From assembly GCA_009760855.2 (NCBI GenBank), contig WPIO01000174.1, positions 418,501 to 482,500 of the forward strand: a stretch of DNA of 64,000 bases. Direction: 5' to 3'. Positions 11,796-45,495 of this stretch are shown here, one piece after another; within the stretch, counting starts at the first letter, position 1; every line of letters starts with the position of its first letter. The position numbers were made by a program, and so were the translations under genes. Below the pieces are notes generated by a model that made no database searches, was not told the DNA's origin, and saw only the letters and a list, made by a program, of their open reading frames with translations. This DNA comes from Cristatella mucedo (Eukaryota; Bryozoa; Phylactolaemata; Cristatellidae).

Positions 11796-12129
11796 CCCGG
11801 TGGACTTATGTTCCAGCGTGTAGCTCCGCTCGCCATTGCGAACGATTGAGGGGCGTTTTCCCACCGAGGATCCTACAGCGAGTCCTCTTTACGTACTCGA
11901 ATGTTTGCCTTAATATGATTATCTGCGTGCTCTTGCAGCCTTGCCTCCGCAGGATACCTTGCTTTTCATTAATCAACTATTGCTTATTGATTCCCTTGCT
12001 GCGATCTGTATAGCGCCCGAATAGATATTGAATTCTCACAGGGTGCTATGCAAAAGATTTGCTCATTTATTGTAATTAAGATGAGTACAAACTTGATCGT
12101 GCAATGGCATGGAAATATAAGGTTCGCGC

Positions 12130-12171
12130 CATCCGTAACTCCACAAAGCCACGAGGACTAAGCGAGTGCTA

Positions 12172-12204
<33 letters not shown>

Positions 12205-12205
12205 G
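12130..12205 (-). mobile_element. LINE-2 end relic followed by (CTG)n
   Basis: CGTAACTCCACAAAGCCACG and GTGCTACGC match the antisense LINE-2 end. A (CTG)n run of about ten units follows directly (12174-12203). Confidence 0.5.
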
Positions 12206-13950
12206 CCGAGAGCTCTCTAAAACGAGATCAAAGCAGCAGTGGCTGTCTGTCTGTGCGCTCGCGATCGCCAACAGACGCCACAGCGACAGCTTGCTAACAT
12301 CCCTAACTTCTCAGGCAAAAAATAGGCTCGGTGGAGTCAACAGCTGTCGAATCGTCGACTGTAGACAGAGTGAGTCGTCGATGGGGTGGAGAATTCTTTG
12401 CTCATCTTCGCCGCAGCGACGCGGCAGCGCAGGTTTCGCTCGGGCAGTCTGTCAGCTGCTGCCGCACTACGCTGCTGCCGGATGAGCCTCGGTTAGAACC
12501 TTCTAGCATTACAACAGCAGCAAGCCGCAGCTCACTTCGCCCGACTAATGGACCGAGCAGCAGCAGCAGCCGCAGCAGCAGCTCAGCCAGGCTCCCAGAG
12601 TGCACTCTATCCGCCCGCAAGGTCGAGGCTGCACTCACTCGCCGTCCGAGCCGCATTGAGGAAGTCGCGCACAGGTGACCGTAAAAAAAACGGTCCGATT
12701 CCCGAGAACCTATTTCGCTCGACGTGCGGATTGCGCGAGTTGGTGGCGCGAGTTGCTGGCTGCGAGCAATGCGCTCGCCCCGCTCGCGCCGCAGCCTCGC
12801 TCTGGCCGCTGCAGCGAGGCTGAGCCGCCGGAGCGAGGCTGCGGCGCGAGCGCAGGCCAGAGGCCGCCGCCGCCGCCGCCGCGGAAAATGAGGCCACCCG
12901 CCCGGCTGGCAGGCCGGCGAGTAGCGATTTTGCAGCCATCAGCGGTCCTTAATAGCTTTGCGAGGGCGCTAGACCCTCCGGCGGCAACTCTAAGAAAAGC
13001 AATAAACGCCGCTGGTCGCCGCGGCGCGAGCGACGCGGCTGGATTCCTCGAAATGCGGGGCGGGCTGAACGCGGCAGACTCAGACAAAGCCACCGCCGCC
13101 GCGACACAAAGCCACCGCCGCCGCCGCCGCGCGCACGCTGACGTCTGCGGTGGCGTTCCGTCCGCCCCGCCACCCCACCCGCCCCGCCCCGCCCCCAACG
13201 AGTCGTCGCCGAGTCGGAGGCGTGGCCCTCAACAGGCCAGCAGAACGGCTTCGTAGTACGCGTACGCTGCGCAGACGAGGACCCGTTCCTTGCGGCAGAC
13301 CCAAGGCCGCAGCCGAGCGTGGAGAGGCGCCTAGTCGCCCACGTGCTAAGTCACGTGTGCACCAGCGTCGTCTTGCCGCTGCCGTACCGGCGCAGCCTCC
13401 TACTGGAGGCGGGCGCCCTAGGCGGCCCGAAATACCCGGCAGGTTTCGCTGCTGACAGCGTCCCCTCGCTGTGGGCCCGCCAAAGTCTCAGCTAGCTCGG
13501 CGGCGAACGAACGCTCGACCGCCTGCGTAATGATACTGCTATTGTTTCTTTTTTTTACTATTAATCCGCCATCCGCGAGGGCGGCGAGGAGGCTCCACCG
13601 CCTGCGTCACCCGCGTATTGCGGACGAGCCTGCCGTCCAACGCCGGGCTTTCAAAGCCGGCTGTAAGGCGCAGCGTACGACGGTCGCATTTCAAAGTCCG
13701 CGGCTCGACTTTGCAGCGTAGCGCAGTGGCAGGCCAACGGACGCACATCGTGCGTAGTCTTAATTGCGTAAAATAAAAAGCAATTAGCACTTAGTCGAAA
13801 ACCGAGCGGCAGCAGCGAGGCTCCAGGTAGGTCAATAGCGCGTGGCCCCCCCCCAGGCTCAAGATCTTTCCCAGGGACAATTTCCCCGCCGCCGCCGCCC
13901 CCCTACACAAATCTCTCTCTGATATTATCGTCAACCGACGGCAGAATGCA
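12206..13950. other. GC-rich block, no convincing gene
   Basis: Rich in CGCC and GCAGC runs, with several Ala/Arg-rich frames on both strands and a donor-like CAG/GTGACC at 12672. A first exon is possible but no protein family is recognised. Confidence 0.4.
12781..12852. repeat. Perfect 22-bp inverted repeat in a GC-rich block
   Basis: Arms 12781-12802 and 12831-12852 (CGCTCGCGCCGCAGCCTCGC and mate) are separated by 28 bp that holds a further AGCGAGGCTGAG copy. Confidence 0.88.
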
Positions 13951-13953
13951 ATA

Positions 13954-14075
13954 TTGACTGTAAGCGAGTCCGTCCGTGAGTTTGTAAACACGTGATTGCT
14001 GACTGCTCGCTTGCGTTTTGCCATTCCCAATATTTATAATACCGCCGCGATCGTGAGTGTCAAGTCAAGGAACTT
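13954..14075 (+). repeat. Chimeric head sequence fused to LINE-1 3' end (copy 1)
   Basis: This is the same non-LINE head as at 40501, directly joined to a LINE-1 3' end at GGAACTTAAAAACACA. It has no open frame of note and may be a piece of another transcript captured by template switching. Confidence 0.8.
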
Positions 14076-14356
14076 AAAAACACACCTATTTAGGACAGCC
14101 TTTAGTGGGTCCCTGCGATTCGTCCTTCACGTGCTTATGCGTGCTGACACTGTGCATGCTGCCACTAACCACATTTGCATGCTGACCCTGTGCATGTAAC
14201 CCCTAACCATATTATTAGTTTTGTTTGTTTTTCAAGCATGATTTCACTTACCATTCAATTGCATTTCCCTTTGCAGAAAATGTAAAGCGCCTAGAAAGAG
14301 ATTAAGTTCTCTGAGGGCGCTTTATCAAGTACATTATTATTATATTATTATTATAA
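14060..14356 (+). mobile_element. LINE-1 3' end, sense
   Basis: This contains the last LINE-1 codons ([14 protein letters not shown]), the 3' UTR with its tandem TGCTGACACTGTGCATGC-type repeats, the stem-loop 14281-14322 and an imperfect (ATT)n tail. Confidence 0.88.
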
Positions 14357-14465
14357 GTCAAAAAGCATCAAAGACTATACGCTACTGATTTTCAGAAATA
14401 CAAACAACGCGTCACGCTATCCTAGTTGAAATTAAACACTCAAAATGCGCGTCAAACCATGAACG

Positions 14466-14507
14466 AATAGCGACGAGCTGGCTGAGCTCAGTCAGCTCGT
14501 CGCTATT
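14466..14507. repeat. 42-bp near-perfect palindrome
   Basis: Arms AATAGCGACGAGCTG (14466-14480) and the reverse complement (14493-14507) enclose CTGAGCTCAG. Only one base pair, G14481/T14492, is mismatched. Confidence 0.9.
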
Positions 14508-14789
14508 TATTTGCGTACGTAAGCCCTTCGGAGATAATCTCTCAGCCAGTGGACCGTCTCTATTCTGCAATTAATCATTCAAGAGTATTCTCATTTCATA
14601 AAGATCTCTCATTATATCACCTCAAACGTCTCGAGTTTTTAAATTGATTTCTCGCTGCTTCTTCGCAGGCGCACGCAAACCAGTCGTAAATATTTGAAGT
14701 TCTCACGCCCGCATTCACGAGAGGGAAAGTTCAGCGTCCTGCTAAGAAACCATTTGCAAATGGAATTGCAGCGCTTGAACGAATGAAAC

Positions 14790-14794
14790 ATCGT

Positions 14795-14828
<34 letters not shown>

Positions 14829-14835
14829 ATATATA
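14790..14835. repeat. (TA)n microsatellite
   Basis: A TA run with one TATTATA interruption, adjacent to a SINE-B tail. Confidence 0.88.
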
Positions 14836-14968
14836 ATTCATTTATATAGCGCCCTAAGAGAACTTAATCTCTATTCAGGCGCTTCACATGTGCCTCGAGG
14901 CTCGAGCCCACGACCTCGGTCAGATCTTGGTCGGGGCGAGCACCGTAACCGCTAGACCAAACCAGCTC
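14836..14968 (-). mobile_element. SINE-B copy, antisense
   Basis: A full-length-looking copy: ATAATTCATTTATATAGCGC, the stem-loop, GGCTCGAGCCCACGACC and ACCGCTAGACCAAACCA. A (TA)n run precedes its tail. Confidence 0.82.
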
Positions 14969-15367
14969 GGCATAACTTCACTATGATAATAATAATAATA
15001 ATGGCTGGTTAAAAAATACTAGCTGATTCTAACTTCAGTGCGTAGCTAAGGTAGCTGCGCTTACTAAAAAACGAAGTCGGAAGTTCAGAAGCTGCATGGC
15101 AGAGCGACCGAGCGACAGCGGTGAGGCTCCGCAATGCAGTGCGTCAGAGCGAGGCTGCCTGTGCGTAAGAGCGAGGCTGCCTGTGCGTCGGAGCCATTGC
15201 GGAAGTCTCCTGCAATCCTATCGCCCCGAGCCGAGCGTTCACCTCAGACCACGGTGAGCGGGGCACTTATCCAGGGGGGGACTCCTGGGGGGCGTCAGGA
15301 CTCCTGGGGGGGGCGGCAGGAAAATAAACACATCAACTAAATCGTATATAACAACTGACTGTATATT
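14969..15367. other. Unassigned sequence with (ATA)n and G-run
   Basis: A short ATA run at 14984, a repeated AGAGCGAGGCTGCCTGTGCG unit at about 15147-15190, and GGGGGGG tracts near 15272-15316. Confidence 0.45.
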
Positions 15368-15730
15368 ATGTAGCGCATCTCCGTCTCTAACTCCACAAAG
15401 CCACAAAGACTAAGTGGGTGCTACGCATGAGTTTTCTATAGCTCACTCAAAGCCTAGGTGGCTTTTTCGTTCCGCATCCGGTAGCCAACAGATTTATCTC
15501 ACGTAACAAAGAGAATGTGAGAGGCGTAGTTGAGTCAGGAGTCAGCAGTGCAATGCAATTAGTTGCGTGAAGTAGCAGCGCGCTTGGAATGGCTGGAAAG
15601 GTTGTGCCACACTCGGTCGGCAGCAGGAGAGTCGGTGTCGTCCACGTCCTTGCGCACGAACTGCGGAAGTGAATCGTGCGCCGCGTCCTTGCGCACGAAC
15701 TGCGGAAGTGAGTCGTGCGCCGCGTCCTTG
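15368..15730 (-). mobile_element. LINE-2 3' fragment with internal 39-bp duplication
   Basis: The antisense LINE-2 end (CTCCACAAAGCCACAAAGAC) and coding tail are followed by two adjacent 39-bp units at 15647-15685 and 15686-15724, each with TTGCGCACGAACTGCGGAAG, plus a partial third. Confidence 0.68.
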
Positions 15731-16017
15731 CGCTCTCGCCAGCTAGGCCGGACCCGAGCTCAGCAGGTCAGCGGGCCGACTTGGGTCCGCTGCGCATTGA
15801 AACGCTGGAATTTCCCGTACTTTTTCCTATGAGGTTAAGCTATTTACGACGGTTGTGAGATCTTATCTCAGCAAGGTCAATGTGGTAAGGATTTCACTTC
15901 ACGCCAAGCTGCCGGCCAAGAACGGGCTTGCCCGTGCGATTATGTGGATTATGTTGGCAACGGAATGCGCTCCGAAAGTCGTTTAGGCTATGCGTGCGGC
16001 GCTACGGAAAACTTCTT

Positions 16018-16110
16018 TCCTGCGTTAACACCCACTCAGTCCTAGTGGCTTCGTGGAGCCACAGATGGAGATACATACATTACATAGTATGGAGATACAT
16101 TACATAGTAT
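16018..16110 (+). mobile_element. LINE-2 extreme 3' end with duplicated tail
   Basis: TAACACCCACTCAGTCCTAG, then GGAGATACATACATTACATA, which is repeated once. A further CTCGGACATTATGGGG duplication follows. Confidence 0.6.
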
Positions 16111-16483
16111 GGGGCTCGGACATTATGGGGCTCGGACATTATCATGAAAGCATAAACACTGTTTATTAGGAACGGAAAATATTGACTGATGTCGTGCTAT
16201 GCTATCGTCTGAAGCACGTCGGATGCGTGTGTCGGAATCGCTCGCGCGACTCTTTGGCTGCGCTTCGGGCTCCGCCGGCAGCGCCGCGGCTGGTCACGTG
16301 ACTGCGAGCCCGTCCCGCGGCTGGTACGTGCGCTGACTGCATTTAGCGCGAAGGACTTTTAATTTCGAGAACGCCAGCACACATTCGTAACAAAGAAACA
16401 CACTTAAATTATAGATGCCTTCTGCATTTGCATACATTTTGGCCACTTGCCTATCGAGAACTTTTGTTTTATCGCACAATGCC

Positions 16484-16619
16484 GCCCTGGTTTGGCCGAG
16501 TGGCTAAGGTGCTCACCCCGAACGGGGTGTAGCCGAGGTCAGGGCTCGAGCCCGGTACCATAGATGAAGCGGCTGATTAGAGATGATGTCCTCTTTGAGC
16601 GCTATACAAATGAATTATA
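16484..16619 (+). mobile_element. SINE-B copy, sense
   Basis: Box A TGGCCGAGTGG (16493-16503) is of tRNA-Leu/Ser type and box B is GGGCTCGAGCC (16542-16552). The tail has GATTAGAGATGATGTCC and GAGCGCTATACAAATGAATT, with a diverged stem-loop. It lies about 270 bp upstream of the esterase start. Confidence 0.82.
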
Positions 16620-16624
16620 GCTGT

Positions 16625-16890
16625 ACATATATATATAAATATATATTTCACGTCGATTAAACAGTATCTGCATAGCAAATGCGCGGACTGAACCGCCGGC
16701 CGGCGATGAGAGACGCTGGCCAGAGCCCTTTAAGTGCCGATGTTACCCCGCAATAAAAGAGCCGCACAAAACACCTTCGCGTGTATAGTTTTACGCTAAA
16801 ATTCTTGTCAAGTGACCCCCCTACGATAAGGGAAAGAGGAAAGGAAGTACTCGTTGACACTGCGCGCAGATAAACGTCGCTGTGTCAAAC
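16625..16890 (+). promoter_or_regulatory. Presumed promoter / 5' UTR region of the esterase gene
   Basis: This is the stretch between a SINE-B copy and the esterase start codon. An A/T-rich AATAAAAG at about 16750 could serve as a weak TATA-like element roughly 140 bp upstream of the ATG. No other core-promoter motif stands out. The assignment rests mainly on position. Confidence 0.25.
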
Positions 16891-40087
<23,197 letters not shown>

Positions 40088-40404
40088 AGCTGTAGCCAAC
40101 TGTAGAGCCCGCCTGTGCAGCACCTAGCTGTAGCTAGCTAGCTCTTTGCTCGAGGTTTTCTACCGAACCATTAATCTACATTCCACGATGCTCGAATTGC
40201 TGCTCATCGTTGGAACTCTCTGCTGTGCTTCTCAGTCGACAGGACATGCATTTCTCGACGCTTATGCGTGTGCTTGAAACCACAGCCACAACTTAGAGAG
40301 TGCTACCATTCCAGCAGTGCTTGCCATAAATGCTGCTATTCCTCGATTTATTCTCTTCATATTAATGTTCGCATCATATGCTACGTTTAAGAACGCTTGG
40401 GCTT
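40088..40404 (+). other. Presumed 3' UTR / downstream of the esterase
   Basis: Follows the TAG stop. No AATAAA is visible; the transcript end cannot be placed from sequence alone. Confidence 0.4.
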
Positions 40405-40500
40405 TCTAGCTGGTTTAGCCCAGGTGTTGAGTTGCTCGCCTTGACCAGGGTCAGGGTTAATGGATTTGATAACCGTGGTCGTGGGCTCGAGCCCCTTATT
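40405..40500 (+). mobile_element. SINE-B 5' fragment
   Basis: A tRNA-like head (GGTTTAGCCCAGGTGTTGAG, box B GGGCTCGAGCCCC) is present without the LINE-like tail. It abuts the chimeric head sequence at 40501. Confidence 0.6.
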
Positions 40501-40630
40501 TTGACTGTAAGCGAGTCCGTCCGTGAGTTTGTAAACACGTGATTGCTGACTGCTCGCTTGCGTTTTGCCATTCCCAATATTTATAATACCGCCGCGATCG
40601 TGAGTGTCAAGTCAAGGAACTTAAAAACAC
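40501..40630 (+). repeat. Chimeric head sequence fused to LINE-1 3' end (copy 2)
   Basis: About 113 bp not related to LINE-1 is followed by LINE-1 sequence from GGAACTTAAAAACACA onward. The head and junction match 13954-14082 without a visible difference until the LINE part. A SINE-B fragment lies immediately upstream. Confidence 0.8.
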
Positions 40631-40906
40631 ATCGATTTAGGACAGCATTTAGTGGGTCCCTGTGATTCGTCCTTCACGTGCTTATGCGTGCTGACACTGT
40701 GCATGCTGCCACTAACCACATTTGCATGCTGACCCTGTGCATGTCACCCCTAACCATATTATTCATTTTGTTTGTTTTTCAAGCATGATTTTACTTACCA
40801 TTCAATTGCATTTCCCTTTACAGCAAATGTAAAGCGCCTAGAAAGAGATTAAGTTCTCTGAGGGTGCTTTATCAAGTGCATTATTATTATTATTATTATT
40901 ATTATT
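40614..40906 (+). mobile_element. LINE-1 3' end, sense, part of a mosaic unit
   Basis: This contains the LINE-1 C-terminal codons, 3' UTR, stem-loop and (ATT)n tail. Downstream it joins AAAGAATGAAGGG antisense LINE-1 exactly as at 26657/26658. Its upstream join matches the 14-kb copy instead. Confidence 0.85.
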
Positions 40907-41311
40907 AAAGAATGAAGGGAACTAAAAGTGAGAGACACAACCTTGAAGTCGATTCGTTGCTTGACTGATAGCCAGTGCTGGTCGGCGAGAAGTGGTGTGA
41001 TGCAGCAACTGCAACGCTCACGACAGACAAGCCTAGCTGCAGAGTTTTGCACCATCTGTAAGCGCCTGATTGCTCATGCCGGTAGGCCAGCAAGCACTGA
41101 GTTACCGAAGTCAAGACGGGAAGTCACAAATGCATGAACCAACTTAGATGTGGTATCCCTGTCTAAACAAACCCGAATTTTAGCAATTTTATGTAGCGCA
41201 AAGTAGGCAGACTTGATTGTGGAGCTGATGTGGTCGTCTAATGAAAGGTCACTTTTGAACAAGATACAGATTTCGTGCAGATTCAACAGGAGATATGCTG
41301 GCAGAGCCGAT
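40907..41311 (-). mobile_element. LINE-1 antisense segment joined tail-to-body
   Basis: This RT thumb-region sequence is nearly identical to 26658-27060 near the junction and more diverged distally. It ends at GGCAGAGCCGAT, after which the sequence is unrelated. Confidence 0.82.
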
Positions 41312-42424
41312 AATTTACTCGCTAGATTTTGGGAGCTACTGCTTTTGTGTTCTGCGGGCTCAGGCCACATCCGTGGGAAGAGTGGGCCAAGTCGGATTGG
41401 ACCGAGTGGGTTACGTGACGGTGCATGTTTAGGGGGGCGACAGAAGGTTGAATTCCATCGGATATTGTGTCGCAGGGGGCTAGTATTTAATTTTCACATC
41501 GTTGCCAACTTAGCCGCACTGCTCAAAGATTGAATCAAAACGAAATGAACTGACACCTAGCTATAACACAAAGTCGACATCCAGGTACCAGTCCAGGTCG
41601 ATAGACCGACATCGTAATGCAGGCAACGATGGCGAGGTCTTTAGTAGTCTGATAGGATCAAGTATACATCATCAGGAAAAAACATGTTATACCGCCTTCG
41701 CGTCGAAAGGCGCATGCTATGCTTTAAAAACTAACTTTTATCGCCTGGAAGGTTTTTCTGCAAATAAATTATTATCTGCTGTATTCAAGTTCCCTGTTAG
41801 GTCTTCCGCTGCTAAAAAATAAGCTGCAACCAAATATGCTCTTGTCAGCGAACAATCATGGATGGGAAATCGTCTGCATTCGTGAAATACATGGCAAGAT
41901 CAAGTGCTCACCATTTAAACGTAAACATTTTCTGGTGCAACCTTGTAAAGGTGGGATTTCCTTGCACTACTGCGAAACCGTAACTGAGTGCCGTGCTTTT
42001 TCGAAATGGATCTGATTCACTGGCTGAGTATTCAACCTCTTGGGATTTCACGTCTGTTCAATCGCTGTAAAATGTACATTAGAATTCGATCTGACAGTGG
42101 CAGCTTGTGAGCATACCCTCTACTTCAGTTGCGACCCACGAGTTCAGACCACGACGTCAGCGTAAGCCGGGCGTTACTCCAGACCGCTGAGCGAATATCT
42201 CTGGCTGCTAGCTGTGGCCACTTATCAAGGCAAGTGCAAGTAGCTGCTGGGCGGTGGTCTCGGGTGCATGGCTTTATATAAGCGTATGAATACATGCAGC
42301 AGGCGCTAGAATTTGTCTTCCGAGCAAAATATAGTGTACTGAAACCAGTGTTAGTGCCTAAGGCCTTGGTCACTAGTGATCTCGTCCTGAAGTTCATATC
42401 CCAATCAAAAGACACTTCAAACCT
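41312..42424. other. Unassigned sequence
   Basis: No repeat or coding feature is recognised between the LINE-1 mosaic and the LINE-1 palm fragment. Confidence 0.5.
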
Positions 42425-42948
42425 TGCTAGTAAGTTCCAGTCTGGCTTTAGGGCTAATCACTCCACAGAGTCAACATTGCTTAGGGTATACAACGACCTA
42501 CTTAGGAATGCAGACATGGGTAGAGTGTCTCTGCTTGTTTTTCTCAATCTTTCGGCAGCTTTTGATACTATCGATCACAAAGTTCTTCTAGAGTGCCTCT
42601 CATCTTGCCTGGGCATCACTGGCACTGCTCTGCAGTGGTTCAGGTCCTATCTCAGTGGGAGACTCCAGAGTATTGACGTGAATGGACAAAGATCATCCGA
42701 GGTACCTCTGAAATATGGGGTACCTCGGGACTCCGTGCTAGGTCCGGTTCTTTTCACGGTTTATACTCTCCCTCTTACTGATGTGATTGCCAAGCACATT
42801 CTAGGTTTTTGCTTCTATGCGGATGACACTCAGTTGTACGTTTGCTTTGATCATTCTCAGCCTTCGAGCACCTCGAATTCTCTCAACTCACTTGCTGCAT
42901 GTATTGATGACATCCATACATGGATGGCCGCAAATTTTCTTAAACTAA
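42425..42948 (+). mobile_element. Internal LINE-1 fragment (RT palm)
   Basis: This sense fragment has QSGFRANHSTESTLLRVYND, FLNLSAAFDTIDH (motif A), [20 protein letters not shown] and [10 protein letters not shown] (motif C). It breaks off in LKLK without a 3' end. Gly to Asp in the normally GSVLGP motif and Asp to Asn before LSAAFD suggest decay. The open frame extends upstream to 42294 through sequence I do not recognise. Confidence 0.82.
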
Positions 42949-42954
42949 AGGTAA

Positions 42955-45495
42955 TTCTAGAAAATTTGAACCAGATTGCTGCAGAGACCGGGCCATTGCC
43001 GTCGATTACCGTGCATCGCCCTCGATTGTGCCTCTGTCTATTGTATTAAAAAGATGTGGTTGCACTTACAATGCAGTGTAGTGCAATACGCAAGAAAAGT
43101 TGGAGCTTCTCTCAGCAACTGTCGGTGCATTTATAACTATCCATTATGGATTGGCGTATTTCCCGGGCCATTGCCGTCAATTGGCGTCAATTGAACTCGC
43201 ATCATGGGTGATAATTATGCGCACACACAGGTACATTTTATGTGGAAAGAGAGTTACAGTGTATTGCAGCCAATCTTTTCAATTTTCCAAGGATTTCGCT
43301 ATTGACCCCTACCATTGCTGTTGATTGCCGTGCATTGCCGACAGTTAACAAGCAAAGCATCTTGAAAGTTCCACGGTTTTACTTTGGACACAGCGGAATG
43401 TTATATGTAACGACAATTGAGGCTTTCTCGCTGCCAATTTCTCTTCAATTCGCCGGGAATTGGGGTATTGGCCCAGGACAATGCTGTCGATTGCCGTTCA
43501 TTGCTCGCGATTGTACGCTCGCGATTGGTTGAAAGGATTTGATTTCACTTTCAAAACTGTGGGCTGTGACAGGTAAGATATATTTGATCTTGGCCCAGTC
43601 ACTTTCCAGTGATTTGCGATGGACCATAATGGATTGCCGTATTTGCCCGGGTCATTGCCGTCTGTTGCCATACATTGCCCAAGATTGAACGGTCAGAGCT
43701 GGTTGAAAGGGTTGCAAGTATGTGTGCAAGCAGTGAGTTGCTACGTGGAATGAGAACTGGAGCTTGGTGCAGCCAATTTCTAGTCGATTCGCCACGGATT
43801 TCGGTATTGGTCCCTGCGATTTCTGTCAATTGCCGTGCATTGCTGACAATTAACGTGCAAAATAGCTTGAAAGTCCAACGATTTCACTTTTAGCACAAGT
43901 AAATGTGAAATGCAATGACAATCGGCACTACATTACATTCGTGTGGCCAATTTAGTGTCAACTTGCCATGGATTGTAGCGGATTGCTGCTTTGAGCCGAG
44001 CCGTTGCCGTAGATTGCCATGCATTTCCCGAGATTGTACGAGCGCAAATTGCTTAAAATGACGTGGTTGACTTTAACCAGTGTGCTTTGTAACATGCATT
44101 AAAAATTGAGGCATTGCGAAACCGATTTCAGGGCATTTTACATCAGACTGCTGTAAATTGAGGTATTGGCCCGGGCCATTGCAGTCAATTGCAGTGCATT
44201 GCTGACGAATGATCGAGGCGATTGTAATAATAATAATAATAATAATGCACTTTATAAAGTACTGAAATTGCGGGATTACACTACAACCAAAAATGAGAGC
44301 AACGTGCAATCACAATTAGAGCTTAAAGTGTACGTATTCTGGTCGTTTTTCGGTGGGTTGCGGTACATTGACGTACTGGCCCGGGCAGTTGCAGTCGATT
44401 GCAGTGCATTGCTGCAGAATGGTTGAGGCAATTACAGTGAAGTTACGCGAGTACAAAATAACCGAAGAGTAGAGCAGCGTGCAATAATAATTAGAGCTTC
44501 TAGTGTATGCGTTCTGGTCGCTTCGTAGCAGATTGTGGCGGATTTCGTCGGATTGAGGTGGATTGCGGTATGGGACCGGGTCGTTGCAGTCAATTACAAT
44601 TCATTGCATGAGAACGCGTGTGCACAATGAAGCAAAATTGTGTGAATGCACTTTGAACTGAGTCTAGTCCTATATGCAATGTCAATTAGAGCTTCGCGAT
44701 GGCGATTTGAGGATGCTTTGCAGTGGAATAGAGTGGATTGCGGTAGTTTCCCAGGTCATTTCAGGCGATTGCCGTCCGTTGCCACAGTGCGAGGTTGCAC
44801 GATTTTTTATTTTACGTGGTTGTGCACACAGCACGGTACACTTTAATATGCAATACAAACTGGAGCTCGGCGCAATGTATTTCGATTTTTATGCGGTGGG
44901 CTCTGTGGATTGATGTGGATTTCGGTATTGGCCCGGGCTACTGCAGTCCATTTCGGCGCATTGCACGAGTACGGCCGTGCCAATGCAAGTGAAATTCTTT
45001 TAATGCAATTTCCACAGAGTGTGCTGTCATATGCAATCAAAAAAGGAGCTTTTCAATAAAGATTTCTTTCGTTGCATGGTGGAATGTAGTGGATTGCGGT
45101 GGATTGCAGTATTGGCCTGGGCCACTGCAATCTTATTTCAGTGGTCTTCATGAGAACGCGAATCAGCGGAATCTCGCGAATTTTTCTGGGTACATTGCGC
45201 ATGCAGCGTAGTTTGGTATTCCAGACTTTTTGGAGCTGTTCGCAGCAGATTTGGGGTGGATTTGACGACAACTAGAACGGATTGCGGTGGATTGAGGTAC
45301 AGGCGGCCGGCGTCAAAGCTCATTTGCACAAGTTCTCGTGCGAGAAGCGGCGTGAAATTTTGTGGACAGATAAATTCGAACGTTTACTACATAATCGGCG
45401 CAAACTTTGAGCTCGATAAACTTACGTCTGGTCGTCGCTTGCTTAATTAGAGTGGATTTTGGTGGATTGCGGTAATTCGTCAAACCAGCATCAGA
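42955..45495. repeat. Divergent tandem array, about 14-15 units of roughly 150-210 bp
   Basis: A core recurs at about 42985, 43155, 43308, 43468, 43643, 43806, 43990, 44166, 44378, 44573, 44748, 44928 and 45110, with weaker units to about 45495. Typical core sequence is GGCCCGGGCCATTGCAGTCA followed by ATTGCAGTGCATTGC. Between cores each unit has a CAATTAGAGCTTC-like motif and GGATTGCGGT-like motifs leading into the next core. Units differ at many positions, so the array is old. One unit near 44225 carries an (ATA)n insert. No coding potential is evident. The period and copy number are estimates by eye. Confidence 0.8.

Noticed and set aside
43597-45329. Small frames in the tandem array
   Set aside because: They fall in different frames of diverged repeat units and share no conserved peptide.
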